Shown piece after piece: positions 34,601 through 43,870 of a DNA stretch of 64,000 nucleotides; the stretch's first letter is position 1, and every line of letters starts with the position of its first letter. The notes below the pieces were generated by a model that was not told the DNA's origin, made no database searches, and worked only from the letters and a program-made list of their open reading frames with translations. A program made the translations under genes and the position numbers. Source of the stretch: Mytilus edulis (lineage: Eukaryota; Mollusca; Bivalvia; Mytilida; Mytilidae); the NCBI RefSeq assembly GCF_963676685.1, contig NC_092346.1, forward strand, positions 49,009,062-49,073,061. The letters run 5' to 3'.

Positions 34601-37600
34601 ATTCTGATTTTATCTTATGTGTTGCTATATTGTTGTCATCTATAATATATTATATTATTATGTACAGTTTATATTGGTAGTTTTTTTATATACTTTTTCA
34701 TAAAATGCCCTGTACCAAGTCAGAAAAACGGCCATTGGTACATTATAGTTCGTTTCTGTGTGTGTTACATTTCGGTGATGTGTTTCTGTTGTGTCGCAGT
34801 TCTCTCATATTTGATACGTTTCCCTCAGTTTTAGTTTGTAAACTGGATTTGTTTTTTCTCTATCGATTTATGAGTTTCGAACAGCGATATACTACTGTTG
34901 CCTTTATTTATGTCTTTGATTTTGTTTTTTAGCAACTCCTAATACTACTACTATTACTACAGGTAAATATTGTCATCAGTTATTTTTTTTACATAAATTC
35001 AAATTTAAATATTATTTTAATAATTAAACATTATTTGGATATAACTTCAAAATGAGGAAAAAACCAATACAAAAATAAGCGAGTTTACAATGAATGTGCT
35101 AATGGTCTTTATATTGTCAATCAAGTTGTAATCTCACGAAAAAAAGTAAGTTATCAGATGTCACTTTTGAAAGTCAAACTTTACCTCTAAGTAAACTACG
35201 TAATAATTCTACTTTCAACAAAGAATCAAATTGTTTATTTTTAAAGTCTGAATGTATCATCGCTCTTGTTTTACAAATATTGTTCAAAATAATGTATTGT
35301 CAAAGGTTTTCGATCGCAGTAGAAGTTTTCGTCACTTCCTTCATGGAGTTGTTATAATGTTAAATGCTAATATACTTATGTACAATCATTCTACTACAAA
35401 CCATACATTTAGCAAAATAATGAAAATATCAACAAAGTTGATTAACAGTATAAGCTACAAGACGGTTTTAAGTGTGGACCGCAAACTGCTTACCTGTGTG
35501 TGTTACATTTTGGTTATGTGTTTCTGTTGTGTCGTAGTTCTCTCATATTTGATACGTTTCCCTCAGTTTTAGTTTGTAAACTGGATTTGTTTTTTCTCTA
35601 TCGATTTATGAGTTTCGAACAGCGGTATACTACTGTTGCCTTTATTTATGTCTTTGATTTTGTTTTTTAGAACCTCCTACTACTACAGGTAAATATTGTC
35701 ATCAGTTATTTTTTTACATAAATTCAAACTTAAATATTATTTTAATAATTAAACATTATTTGGATATAACTTCAAAATGAGGAAAAAACCAATACAAAAA
35801 TAAGCGAGTTTACAATGAATGTGCTAATGGTCTTTATATTGTCAATCAAGTTGTAATCTCACGAAAAAAAGTAAGTTATCAGATGTCACTTTTGAAAGTC
35901 AAACTTTACCTCTAAGTAAACTACGTAATAATTCTACTTTCAACAAAGAATCAAATTGTTTATTTTTAAAGTCTGAATGTATCATCGCTCTTGTTTTACA
36001 GATATTGTTCAAAATAATGTATTGTCAAAGGTTTTCGATCGCAGTAGAAGTTTTCGTCACTTCCTTCATGGATTTGTTAAAATGTTAAATGCTAATATGC
36101 TTATGTACAATCATTCTACTACAAAACCATACATTTAGCAAAATAATGAAAATATCAACAAAGTTTATTAACAGTATAAGCTACAAGACGGTTTATAGTG
36201 TGGACTGCAAACTGCTTACCTGTGTGTGTTACATTTTGGTGATGTGTTTCTGTTGTATCGTAGTTCTCTCATATTTGATACGTTTCCCTCAGTTTTAGTT
36301 TGTAAACTGGATTTGTTTTTTCTCTATCGATTTATGAGTTTCCAACAGCGGTATACTACTGTTGCCTTTATTTATGTCTTTGATTTTGTTTTTAGCAACT
36401 CCTACTTCTACTACTACTACAGGTAAATATTGTTATCAGTTATTTTTGTACATAAATTCAAACTTAAATATTATTTTAATATTTTTCTATATTCGCAAGA
36501 AAACCTATTAACATGTTACACAACGGAATAGTGAAATCTCATTCATTTAAATATTAAAAAGCTATCACTATTAACGTGACATTCAACTTCAAATTCAATA
36601 TGATTTATATATTAGAATGGCTAAATAGAATTTACACGTATAAGAAAACACTTTTCATTATAAAAATCCTAATAAATGTACTGCTATTCAATCATCCATT
36701 TGACCAGTTAAGTATCCTTTAAAAATGTTTCTTTGAATTTGTTTTTAAGCACCTCATCCAAAAACTTATGTCAACACCAAACCAGTATATGTACACAAAC
36801 CAGCATATGTACACAAACCAGTACATGTACACAAACCAGCATATGTACACAAACCAGTATATGTACACAAACCAGCATATGTACACAAACCAGTACATGT
36901 ACACAAACCAGTATATGTACACAAACCAGCATATGTACACAAACCAGTATATGTACACAAACCAGTATATGTCAACACCAAACCAGTATATGTACACAAA
37001 CCAGTATATGTACACAAACCAGTATATGTACACAAACCAGCATATGTACACAAACCAGTATATGTACACAAACCAGTATATGTACACAAACCAGTATATG
37101 TACACAAACCAGCATATGTCAACACCAAACCAGTATATGTACACAAACCAGCATATGTACACAAACCAGTACATGTACACAAACCAGTATATGTACACAA
37201 ACCAGCATATGTACACAAACCAGTATATGTACACAAACCAGTATATGTACACAAACCAGCATATGTACACAAACCAGTACATGTACACAAACCAGTATAT
37301 GTACACAAACCAGCATATGTACACAAACCAGTATATGTACACAAACCAGTATATGTCAACACCAAACCAGTATATGTACACAAACCAGTATATGTACACA
37401 AACCAGTATATGTACACAAACCAGCATATGTACACAAACCAGTATATGTACACAAACCAGTATATGTACACAAACCAGTATATGTACACAAACCAGCATA
37501 TGTCAACACCAAACCAGTATATGTACACAAACCAGCATATGTACACAAACCAGTACATGTACACAAACCAGTATATGTACACAAACCAGCATATGTACAC

Positions 37601-37852
37601 AAACCAGTATATGTACACAAACCAGTATATGTACACAAACCAGCATATGTACACAAACCAGTATATGTACACAAACCCGTATATGTACACAAACCAGTAT
37701 ATGTACACAAACCAGTATATACACGACCAGTATATCGACGACCAGTTTATCGACGACCAGTATATCGACGACCAGTATATCGACGACCAGTATATCAACG
37801 ACCAGTATATCGACGACCAGTATATCGACGACCAGTATATATACGACCATGA
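25637..37852 (+). CDS. Modular Cys/Gly/His/Tyr-rich secreted protein with a C-terminal KPVYVH repeat (18 exons)
   Basis: Spliced exons: 25637-25682, 26396-26539, 27158-27253, 27756-27956, 28244-28450, 29438-29575, 29916-29981, 30357-30470, 30951-31061, 31730-31852, 32165-32260, 32908-33021, 33312-33431, 33959-34081, 34933-34962, 35671-35688, 36396-36422, 36750-37852. All 17 introns are phase 1 with GT-AG borders, so any internal exon can be skipped or duplicated without frameshift. The total is 2,877 nt, encoding 958 residues. Layout: signal peptide MTRGVFTLLLVVCVT; Gly/Tyr/His-rich region 16-95; modules 96-566, each with a C..W..CY..YHS...CF segment and a GYHG...GF.IVHGGFSYHG segment; Thr/Pro linker 567-591; KPVYVH repeats 602-915; RRPVY tail 916-958. 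I do not recognise the family. Tyr next to Pro and Lys, plus abundant His, recalls DOPA and metal-crosslinked molluscan materials; function is inferred only. Exon 7 might start 3 nt earlier. Confidence 0.8.
26396..27253 (+). CDS. Exons 2-3: Gly/Tyr/His-rich N-terminal region
   Basis: Exon 2 (26,396-26,539) encodes GYGSYRHGGYVGHTGLYKNH and ends in DHIYHS. Exon 3 (27,158-27,253) encodes GHFHKIVVGRLYRRF and ends in GLRYKNY. No Cys in either. Several Tyr are flanked by Gly, His or Lys. These exons resemble the Gly/His half of the later modules but are not clear copies. Confidence 0.7.
27756..28450 (+). CDS. Exons 4-5: modules with Cys and Gly/His halves fused in one exon
   Basis: Exon 4 (27,756-27,956) has three Cys (ARKCEPL, FSSCFNEY, IRDCFPG) followed by HHYQRYGRSYGLGVKFVRRG. 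Exon 5 (28,244-28,450) has MTSCYNSFHHASICVPKL, lacking the first Cys (Phe in its place), followed by STGYHGFKIVHGRFSYHGH. From exon 6 on each module is split by an intron between the halves, so exons 4-5 show either the ancestral unsplit form or intron loss. Exon 5 is the exon partly duplicated and inverted at 21.0-21.5 kb. Confidence 0.75.
29438..34081 (+). CDS. Exons 6-14: four split modules plus a final Cys exon
   Basis: Cys exons 6, 8, 10, 12 and 14 start AY(K/T/R)L(S/K)C, keep an (R/S)RFY or equivalent aromatic, Trp, then (K/D/S)CY..YH(S/K) and end with CF or CY before an LF tail; each has three Cys. Gly/His exons 7, 9, 11 and 13 share a YHG or HHGF core, with a GF..(I/V/L)V(H/N)GGF(S/T)Y ending in most. 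Exon 14 has no Gly/His partner and passes straight to the Thr/Pro linker. Exon lengths (138, 66, 114, 111, 123, 96, 114, 120, 123 nt) are all multiples of three. Confidence 0.8.
31866..33895. repeat. Intronic dispersed repeats in the large gene
   Basis: A minus-strand R1 fragment lies at about 32,335-32,445 (intron 11). Another interspersed repeat, R3, lies at 33,703-33,893 (intron 13), with landmarks CCGTTGGTTCTCCCGTTTGA, TATAGCTTGTTGCTCGGTGT, AAGGCTCCGTGTTGAAGACC and TTGTCTCATTGGCACTCACA. I recall R3 as very common in mussel genomes. Neither alters splice sites. Confidence 0.55.
34690..36422 (+). repeat. Tandem ~730-bp units each carrying a Thr/Pro mini-exon
   Basis: Donor-to-donor spacing is 726 bp (34,962 to 35,688) and 734 bp (35,688 to 36,422). 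Each unit holds a mini-exon, its donor (GGTAAATATTG), the shared intron body (TTGGATATAACTTCAAAATG, GCGAGTTTACAATGAATGTG), repeat R2 and the next acceptor (TTGTTTTTTAG). The third unit is cut short after about 60 bp. Unit duplication directly adds linker exons in frame. Confidence 0.85.
34933..36422 (+). CDS. Exons 15-17: Thr/Pro linker mini-exons
   Basis: Exon 15 (34,933-34,962) encodes ATPNTTTITT, exon 16 (35,671-35,688) EPPTTT, exon 17 (36,396-36,422) ATPTSTTTT. Each is phase 1 on both sides and only 18-30 nt. A Thr/Pro run of this kind is a typical site for mucin-type O-glycosylation and would act as an extended spacer between the folded modules and the repeat domain (inference). They are too short for ORF finding; evidence is the consistent phase and the unit duplication. 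Confidence 0.75.
36750..37852 (+). CDS. Exon 18: KPVYVH repeat domain and RRPVY tail
   Basis: Acceptor TTTTTAAG ends at 36,749. Reading from the phase-1 G of exon 17 gives APHPKTYVNT, about 50 copies of KPVYVH, KPAYVH or KPVHVH with five YVNT variants, then KPVYTRPVYRRPVYRRPVYR-type repeats ending IRP and TGA at 37,850. The frame has no Met. Repeats of 18 nt stay open in several frames on both strands, so longer ORFs with Met (MYTNQ, CTQTSI, LCTYTG, YWFVYI types) are artefacts. The domain is Tyr-, His-, Lys- and Pro-rich and basic. If Tyr is oxidised to DOPA it could crosslink or bind metal with His (inference). Confidence 0.8.
36779..37723 (+). repeat. 18-bp coding minisatellite with 384-bp higher-order period
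   Basis: Unit AAACCAGTATATGTACAC. GTCAACACC variants occur at 36,770, 36,971, 37,118, 37,355 and 37,502, giving spacings of 201, 147, 237 and 147 bp. The 147+237 pattern repeats as a 384-bp block (36,971-37,354 and 37,355-37,738), showing recent duplication of a multi-unit segment. Units are nearly identical at third positions too, pointing to homogenisation rather than selection alone. Confidence 0.85.
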
Positions 37853-37989
37853 GATTTGGATTCAGACGTTGGGGTAGAAGATACGGAGGCTAGAAAGTGA
37901 AGATATACTAAGCCTATCTACGTTAATCCACGTCGAAATTGAAGAAAATCTGACATAATGGACATTCATACTTTTTTTTAAAAGTTGTC

Positions 37990-37995
37990 AATAAA
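37990..37995 (+). terminator. Polyadenylation signal of the large gene
   Basis: AATAAA 138 bp after the stop codon, in an AT-rich 3' UTR. This is the first such signal downstream. Confidence 0.6.
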
Positions 37996-38065
37996 TGTCT
38001 GAACAAACTTTTGAATATTCATTTTTTTTCTTTTACCGAACATGATGATTTTGTGTAGGATGAAA

Positions 38066-38537
38066 TACCCATTATTTGGATATAGCTTCAAAATGAGTAA
38101 AAAACCAATACAAAAATAAGCGAGTTTACAATGAATGTGCTAATTGTCTTTATATTGTCAATCAAGTTGTAATCTCACGAAAAAAAGTAAGTTATCAGAT
38201 GTCACTTTTGAAAGTCAAACTTTACCTCTAAGTAAACTACGTAATAATTCTACTTTCAACAAAGAATCAAATTGTTTATTTTTAAAGTCTGAATGTATCA
38301 TCGCTCTTGTTTTACAAATATTGTTCAAAATAATTCATTGTCAAAGGTTTTCGATCGCAGTAGAAGTTTGCGTCACTTCCTTCATGGAGTTGTTATAATG
38401 TTAAATGCTAATATGCTTATGTACAATCATTCTACTACAAAACCATACATTTAGCAAACTAATGAAAATATCAACAAAGTTGATTAACAGTATAAGCTAC
38501 AAGACGGTTTTAAGTGTGGACCGCAAACTGCTTACCC
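38066..38537 (+). repeat. Orphan copy of the mini-exon intron unit, after the gene
   Basis: Matches about 35,025-35,500 (TTGGATATAGCTTCAAAATG, GCGAGTTTACAATGAATGTG, GACGGTTTTAAGTGTGGACC). It ends before R2 and the mini-exon, so it has no coding part. It is separated from the tandem array by the whole of exon 18. Confidence 0.8.
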
Positions 38538-38763
38538 TTCAATAGCACTTATGTTCATCCTGTTTTTTTTTGGTTTTCGTGTAGCGCGATATTTCGCTTT
38601 CTATGTTGTGTTTTGATTTGTTTTGTAATTTCGTCGTTTTTATTCGGGACCGTGGTTTCTTTCTTAGTTTGAAGAATAAATGAAGTATAGTAAAAAAGTT
38701 TATAAAACACAAATTTGATTGACTTAAAAAATATATGTAAATCTATAGAATCCATATTGAGAT

Positions 38764-39012
38764 GTGACTAGGTGATGATGGCAGTATCCCTATTTTGACA
38801 ATTTTACCTAATATGTCTGTTTTGTTCAAGCATCGCTATAAATATAATTGAATTTGATGCGACTGTCATACAAATGAGAGGTTTAGCGCTATAAAACCAG
38901 GTTCAATCCACCATTTTCTACATATTAAGAAAATGTCTGTACCAAGTCAGGAATTGACATCTGTTATCCATTCGTTTGATTTGTTTGAGCTTTTGATTTT
39001 GCCATTTGATTA
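38764..39012 (+). repeat. Dispersed repeat R1
   Basis: Nearly complete copy from GATGATGGCAGTATCCCTAT through GCGCTATAAAACCAGGTTC, AATCCACCATTTTCTACAT and CATTCGTTTGATTTG to TTGCCATTTGATTAGGACT. It abuts the Penelope fragment at 39,020. Confidence 0.65.
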
Positions 39013-39019
39013 GGACTTA

Positions 39020-39200
39020 CATCTAGAAACTGACTATGAGGGTCGGTTGAAAACAAAACTTTACGACAAAACAGATGATTTCAGCTTCCCAATTAGGACC
39101 ATTTTATTTTTAAATCAAGAGTTTCAAATTGTGAAGTTGAAGTCATCATTTCGTTAATTTTACGAACGCCATCACTAGTTGGTCGACCATTATAAAATAT
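39020..39200 (+). pseudogene. Penelope-like RT fragment (plus strand), internally deleted
   Basis: Plus strand reads HLETDYEGRLKTKLYDKTDD, then FSFPI, then skips to LNQEFQIVKLKSSF with a stop. It matches about 39,905-39,640 of the minus-strand element next to it, minus ~45 codons. The two copies are inverted relative to each other, about 0.4 kb apart. Confidence 0.65.
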
Positions 39201-39203
39201 TCG

Positions 39204-41035
39204 TTATAAATACAGATGATATCGGTTATATTCATTATGTCGTAAATACCCTCCCCTTCCCTTTTCACAAAGGGGGACGAAAGGTACCAAAGGGACAGTC
39301 AAACTCATAAATCTAAAACAAACTGACAACGCCATGGCTAAAAATGAAAAAGACAAACAGAAAAACAATAGTACACATGACACAACATAGAAAACTAAAG
39401 AATAAACAACACGAACCTCACCAAAAACTAGGGGTGATCTCAGGTGCTCCGGAAGGGTAAGCAGATCCTGCTCCACATGCGGCACCCGTCGTGTTGCTTA
39501 TGTGATAACAAATCCGGTAAATAGTCTAATTCGGTAGGTCACATTCAGGAAAGGGAAGGTGATTGTAGTTACGACGTAAGGAACATATCCGATATCATTT
39601 GTGATACGGTTATTCCATAACGGTCAACCAACTCGTGATGGCGTCCGTAAAATTTACGAAGGGATGATTTCAACTTCACCATTTGGAACTCTTGGTTTAA
39701 TAGCTTCCTTGTGAGCAGCAACCCTCTATCAAGAAAATCATGATAGGAAATGCAAGCACGGGAATATCGTATCAATTGAGAGATATATACCCCGTATGCA
39801 GGTGCTGCTGGAATGTTGCTACTTAGAAATGGAAAGTTCACAATTGGAAAGCTGAAATCATCTCTTTTGTCGTAAAGTTTTGTTTTCAACCGACCCTCAT
39901 TGTCAATTTCTAGATGTTAGTCAAGATATGAGGCCGACTTAACTGTATCTGTAGTATCCTTTAACTCTAGCTCGATTGGATAGATGCGTTCCACATAGTC
40001 ACCAAATTTTGAATTATTTAGTGAAAGAACATCATCTATATAGCGAAACGTAGAGTTAAAGGATAGTGCTAACTTCTTCTCTTTCTTCCTAAGAAGTTCC
40101 TGCATGAAGTCAGCCTCATAATAATAAAGAAACAAGTCGGCAAGTAGAGGGGCACAGTTTGTTCCCATTGGAATGCCGACAGTCTGTTGAAAAACACGTC
40201 CTCCGAACGTAACAAATATGTTGTCAATCAAGAAATCAAGCCTCTTGATAATATCATTTTCAGAGAATTTTTTGTTGGAATCAGAGTGATCCTTTACAAA
40301 GTAGGATTTATCCCTCCCTAAGACAAGATACTTGTATCTACGTTGGCCATTCTTTTTTACGAAGCAAAGCAATACCAACTCTTTCAATTTGTCTTTTAGT
40401 TTGGAATGTGGAATACTAGTGTACAGAGTAGAAAAGTCAAATGTTTTAATACTGTTACAAGATGAAAGAAAGTTAGATTGTATGTACTCTAAAAGATCTT
40501 TGGAATTTTAAAGTATCCACATCTGATTCACGCCCCCTCTAGAATAGACAGTTTCACAATAACTTTGAAGCCCGTCTTTGATTGCTGATAAAATAGATGT
40601 TAATAATTTAGAAAGAGGTTTCGTGGAGCACTTGGAAGACCCAGCAATATACCGTTGTTTGTAAGGACACTTATGTAGTTTAGGTATCCAATACAGTGAT
40701 GGCAGATCCAGTTCTTCATCTTTGGTTGAAATTCCAAAGGAACACAGAACAGACCTATGATTATCCAGGATTTCCTCTTTGGTAAGTGTCGTGAGTGTAT
40801 ATGTTGAGTTTCCAAGTGAATTGTCAATACCTAATTCGTTTATCAAGCAGTTAATGTAATGAGTTTTACATACAAAAACGATGTTGTTTGGGGCTTTATC
40901 TGCGGGGACAACAACATATTTGTCATGGAGGTAGGATAGGTGTTTTGCAACATTTGGGTCTTTAAAGATTGACGTAGCATGGGCATTGATAGACCCATTC
41001 AGATGTGACCAACTGAATTAGTCTATTTACTAGTT
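39204..41035 (-). mobile_element. Penelope-like retroelement (family B), 5'-truncated, lightly damaged RT
   Basis: RT coding runs from about 41,030 to 39,569 on the minus strand with a tail to 39,204. Order: YVVVPADKAPNNIVFVCK; LDLPSLYWIPKLHKCPYKQR; FDFSTLYTSIPHSKLKDKLK; GIPMGTNCAPLLADLFLYYY; catalytic FRYIDDVLSLNN near 40,040; KLYDKRDDFSFPIVNFPF; LRKFYGRHHELVDRYGITVS. Only a few lesions interrupt it, stops near 40,508 and 39,917 and around 40,960. The N-terminal GIY-YIG region is missing. This is the best-preserved Penelope RT here. Confidence 0.8.
39569..40846 (-). pseudogene. Penelope-like reverse transcriptase, two or more stops
   Basis: Three open pieces (40,846-40,508; 40,387-39,917; 39,889-39,569) join without large gaps into one RT. 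The joins fall in recognisable sequence: NQMWIL, stop, NSKDLLEYIQSNF, and KSASYLD, stop, HLEIDNEGRL. The lesions are therefore likely point mutations. The catalytic YIDD and the upstream Asp (FDFSTLYTS) are both kept. It lacks the endonuclease, so it would not be autonomous even if repaired. Confidence 0.75.
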
Positions 41036-41039
41036 TTGT

Positions 41040-41165
41040 AATAGCATGAGCAACACGACATGTGCCGCATGTGAAACAGGATCTGCTTACCATTCCGGAG
41101 CACCTGAAATCACCCCCAGTTTTGTTGGGGTTGTGTTGTTGTTGTTCTCCTATTTGTGACATTTT
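41040..41165 (+). mobile_element. Penelope family B tail fragment, opposite strand
   Basis: AGCAACACGACATGTGCCGC and CAGGATCTGCTTACCATTCC match the reverse of 39,430-39,510. It places a plus-strand tail directly at the truncated 5' end of the minus-strand element. Inverted partial copies at junctions are common around Penelope insertions. Confidence 0.6.
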
Positions 41166-41188
41166 GTTCACGCATCGTTGTCAATATA

Positions 41189-41413
41189 AGGAATTTTGAT
41201 GCGACTGTCGTACAAGTAAGAGGTTTAGCGCTTTAAAACCAGGTTCAGTCCACCACTTTCTGCAGTTGACAATGCCTGTACCAAGTCAGGAATACGACAG
41301 TTGTTGTCTATTCGTTTAATGTGTTTTATCATTTGATTTTGCCATTTGATTAGGGACTTCACGTTTTGAATTTTTCTTGAAATTCAGTATTTTTGTGATT
41401 TTACTTTTTACAT
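41189..41413 (+). repeat. Dispersed repeat R1
   Basis: Full set of landmarks from GATGCGACTGTCGTACAAGT to TCAGTATTTTTGTGATTTTA. Confidence 0.7.
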
Positions 41414-42189
41414 ACAAAATAGAAACATTTTGTAAGTGAGTGAATAAGTAAAGCTAATTTGAAGTCAACATATATGTACATAATTGAAAATCAAAACATG
41501 AGAACTGGCGAGCATTCGCATCGATCAACTAACGCACAACAAACCTATTTAAAATATACTAAATGAGAACTTAATAAAAATTCTTTTAATATCAAACGTA
41601 TTGGACGGGAGATACATGTATATAAATTATACCAGAACTTACATTTTAGCAACTGTTATTGATAACAAAATTCAAAAATAAAGCACAACAACATTTTTTT
41701 TTTTATTCGCATAATTTGCGTTATTCGCAAACATTGTGAATTTCGCCTTCTATCTTATGTAGTTTTAACTGCGTTTGGTTAAACGGTTAATACATGAATT
41801 TGATTATCTCCATACAACTGAAGTATCTTGTCACTAGTATATTGGTTACCAAAATATCGTATCTAGATGCATCATTGATATACAATGAACTCTTATCAGA
41901 TATAGATGATAGACTAGAAATTGTAAATGGAGTTTGATCGACTATAGTTGGTCTGAAGTTGTATATTAAGTAAAATTTATTGTTGTATAGTTGAAGGCTA
42001 CTGAGTGTCATGCATTCCCTGGTGGACTATAAGTACTGATATGATTATCAGTCCATCAGACCACTGTCTCTGTAATAGCATTAATATACATATGAATTAT
42101 TGTAATTTGCAATTATAAAATTTAGATGTTATTGACATTTAGGAACGTATCTCCCTCATGGAACGCTACTTTTCCGTGTCCAAATTGAT
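41414..42189. other. No feature seen
   Basis: AT-rich, no coding or repeat structure recognised. Confidence 0.35.
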
Positions 42190-42307
42190 TTTTTCTTATT
42201 TTCAAGGCAGCTAAATTCAAGTGCAACATAGACATTGAGCTGCAAATGTTTCTTATTTTCCAGGCAGCTAAGTGCAACATATACATTGAGGTGCAAAAGT
42301 TTCTTAT
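42190..42307. repeat. Local tandem duplication, ~55-bp unit
   Basis: TTTCTTATTTTCAAGGCAGC...TGAGCTGCAAATG is followed by TTTCTTATTTTCCAGGCAGC...TGAGGTGCAAAAG, then a third start TTTCTTATC. Confidence 0.6.
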
Positions 42308-43059
42308 CATCTACATCCGATTTCACCTGGATAGATGCACGCTTGATAAAGCTAGTTGGTCTACGGAAATATTGCGTTTATTTTCATTATTTTGTAAATA
42401 TTTTAAACATTCATATATTTACATACTAAATAGTGTGTTAAAATTACATTGTTAGGCAATCTATATATATAAACAAGTCTAAATTGAAAACTACGTTCAA
42501 ACCTATGATTGCGTTGGATAAAAACCGCAATTTTTAAAAGTGTGCATGTAAAACAAATTTCGTTGTACAAGGGTCTAAATACAGCATAAACAACATTTTC
42601 CAAAAGACCAAAAAAGTGAGTATATTTAAACAAAACACATTTGACTAACAGGTTGAACAACTGATGTTCTTTATCCCTGCCGGTGCCATTGGCGATTGCC
42701 AAATAAAATTGATCAAGAGATGTAACAAAAAGGATCTTAATATAAATTTAATACTAAACAGAAAACAATAAACTTGTGGCCGAGATGTTATGCCACAAAC
42801 ATAAGGTGTCAATATTTTTTTTGTACACCAGATCTAGATTTCGACCTTTATAGTAATACCCCATGACACTCCTCATAATTTTTTTTCTAGAAGCCATAGA
42901 ATAAGCCAACCCCCTACAGTTTCTTTTTTGTTTCAATTTTCGCCCCTTCTTTCTGATTTTTTTAACATAGCACCACTAGAAACCTTGCGCAAAAGATGCG
43001 CCTGTTGCTCCGCTACAAAAGCGTTATCGTCATACCCTATGAGACCCTCATTATTGTTC
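42308..43059. other. No feature seen
   Basis: No supportable coding region. The minus-strand frame at 42,403-42,702 has no domain signature. Confidence 0.35.
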
Positions 43060-43620
43060 TCTATAAGTAAATAGAAATCTGTGAAATTTTGACACAAGGT
43101 TTATGACCACAAAAAAAAGGTTGGGATTGATTTTGGGAGTTGAGGTCCCAACAGTTTAGGAATTAGGGGCCAAAAAGGGGCCCAAATAAGCATTATTCTT
43201 TGTTTTCGCACCATAACTTTAGTTTAAGTAAATAGAAATCTATGAAATTTAAATACAAGGTTTATGACCATAAAAGGAAGTTTGGGTTTGATTTTGGGAA
43301 TTTTGGTCCCAACAGTTTAGGAATAAGGGGCCCATAGGGTCCAAAATTGAACTTTGTTTGATTTCATCAAAAATTGAATAATTGGGGTTCTTTGATATGC
43401 CAAATCTAACTGTGTAGGTAGATTCTTAATTTTTGGTCCCGTTTTCAAATTGGTCTACATTAAGGTCCAAAGGGTCCAAAATTAAACTTAGTTTGATTTT
43501 AACAAAAATTGAATTCTTGGGCTTTTTTGATATGCTGAATCTAAACATGTACTTAGATCTTTGATTATGGGCCCAGTTTTCAAGTTGGTTCAAATCAGGA
43601 TCCAAAATTTTTATATTAAG
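43060..43620. repeat. Two nested direct-repeat pairs of ~140-160 bp
   Basis: First pair: about 43,063-43,185 and 43,224-43,335 (AAGTAAATAGAAATCT, AAGGTTTATGACCA, TGGTCCCAACAGTTTAGGAA types). Second pair: about 43,333-43,440 and 43,462-43,570 (GGGTCCAAAATTGAACTT, TTTGATATGC, TTCAAATTGGT). No coding. They lead into the short tandem repeat that follows. Confidence 0.65.
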
Positions 43621-43870
43621 TATTATGCTATAGCATGAAATTTTCAATTGCACAGTTTTCAGCAACAGCAAGAAATCTTCAATTGCACAGTTTTGTGCAA
43701 TAGCAAGAAATTTTCAATTGCACAGTATTGCGCAATAGCAAAAAATCTTCAATTGCACAGTATTGTGCAATAGCAAATATTTTCAATAGCAACAGTATTG
43801 TGCATTAGCAAGAAATATCTAAATGCACAATATTGTGCAATAGCAAGAAATTTTCAATTGGAGTTATCTT
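43621..43870. repeat. Tandem repeat, ~36-bp unit around a palindromic core
   Basis: About seven imperfect units of the type TTCAATTGCACAGTATTGTG followed by CAATAGCAAGAAAT. The core TTGCACAGTATTGTGCAA is self-complementary, so each unit can form a hairpin and the array can form cruciforms. Confidence 0.75.

Noticed and set aside
36779..37723. CRISPR-like regular repeats
   Set aside because: Units are contiguous 18-mers with no unique spacers, and the sequence is eukaryotic and coding.
36719..37893. Very long ORFs across the repeat (386, 369, 359, 314 and 115 codons) in five other frames
   Set aside because: They arise because an 18-bp repeat without stops stays open in several frames. Only the frame in phase with the upstream spliced exons, which has no Met, is supported.
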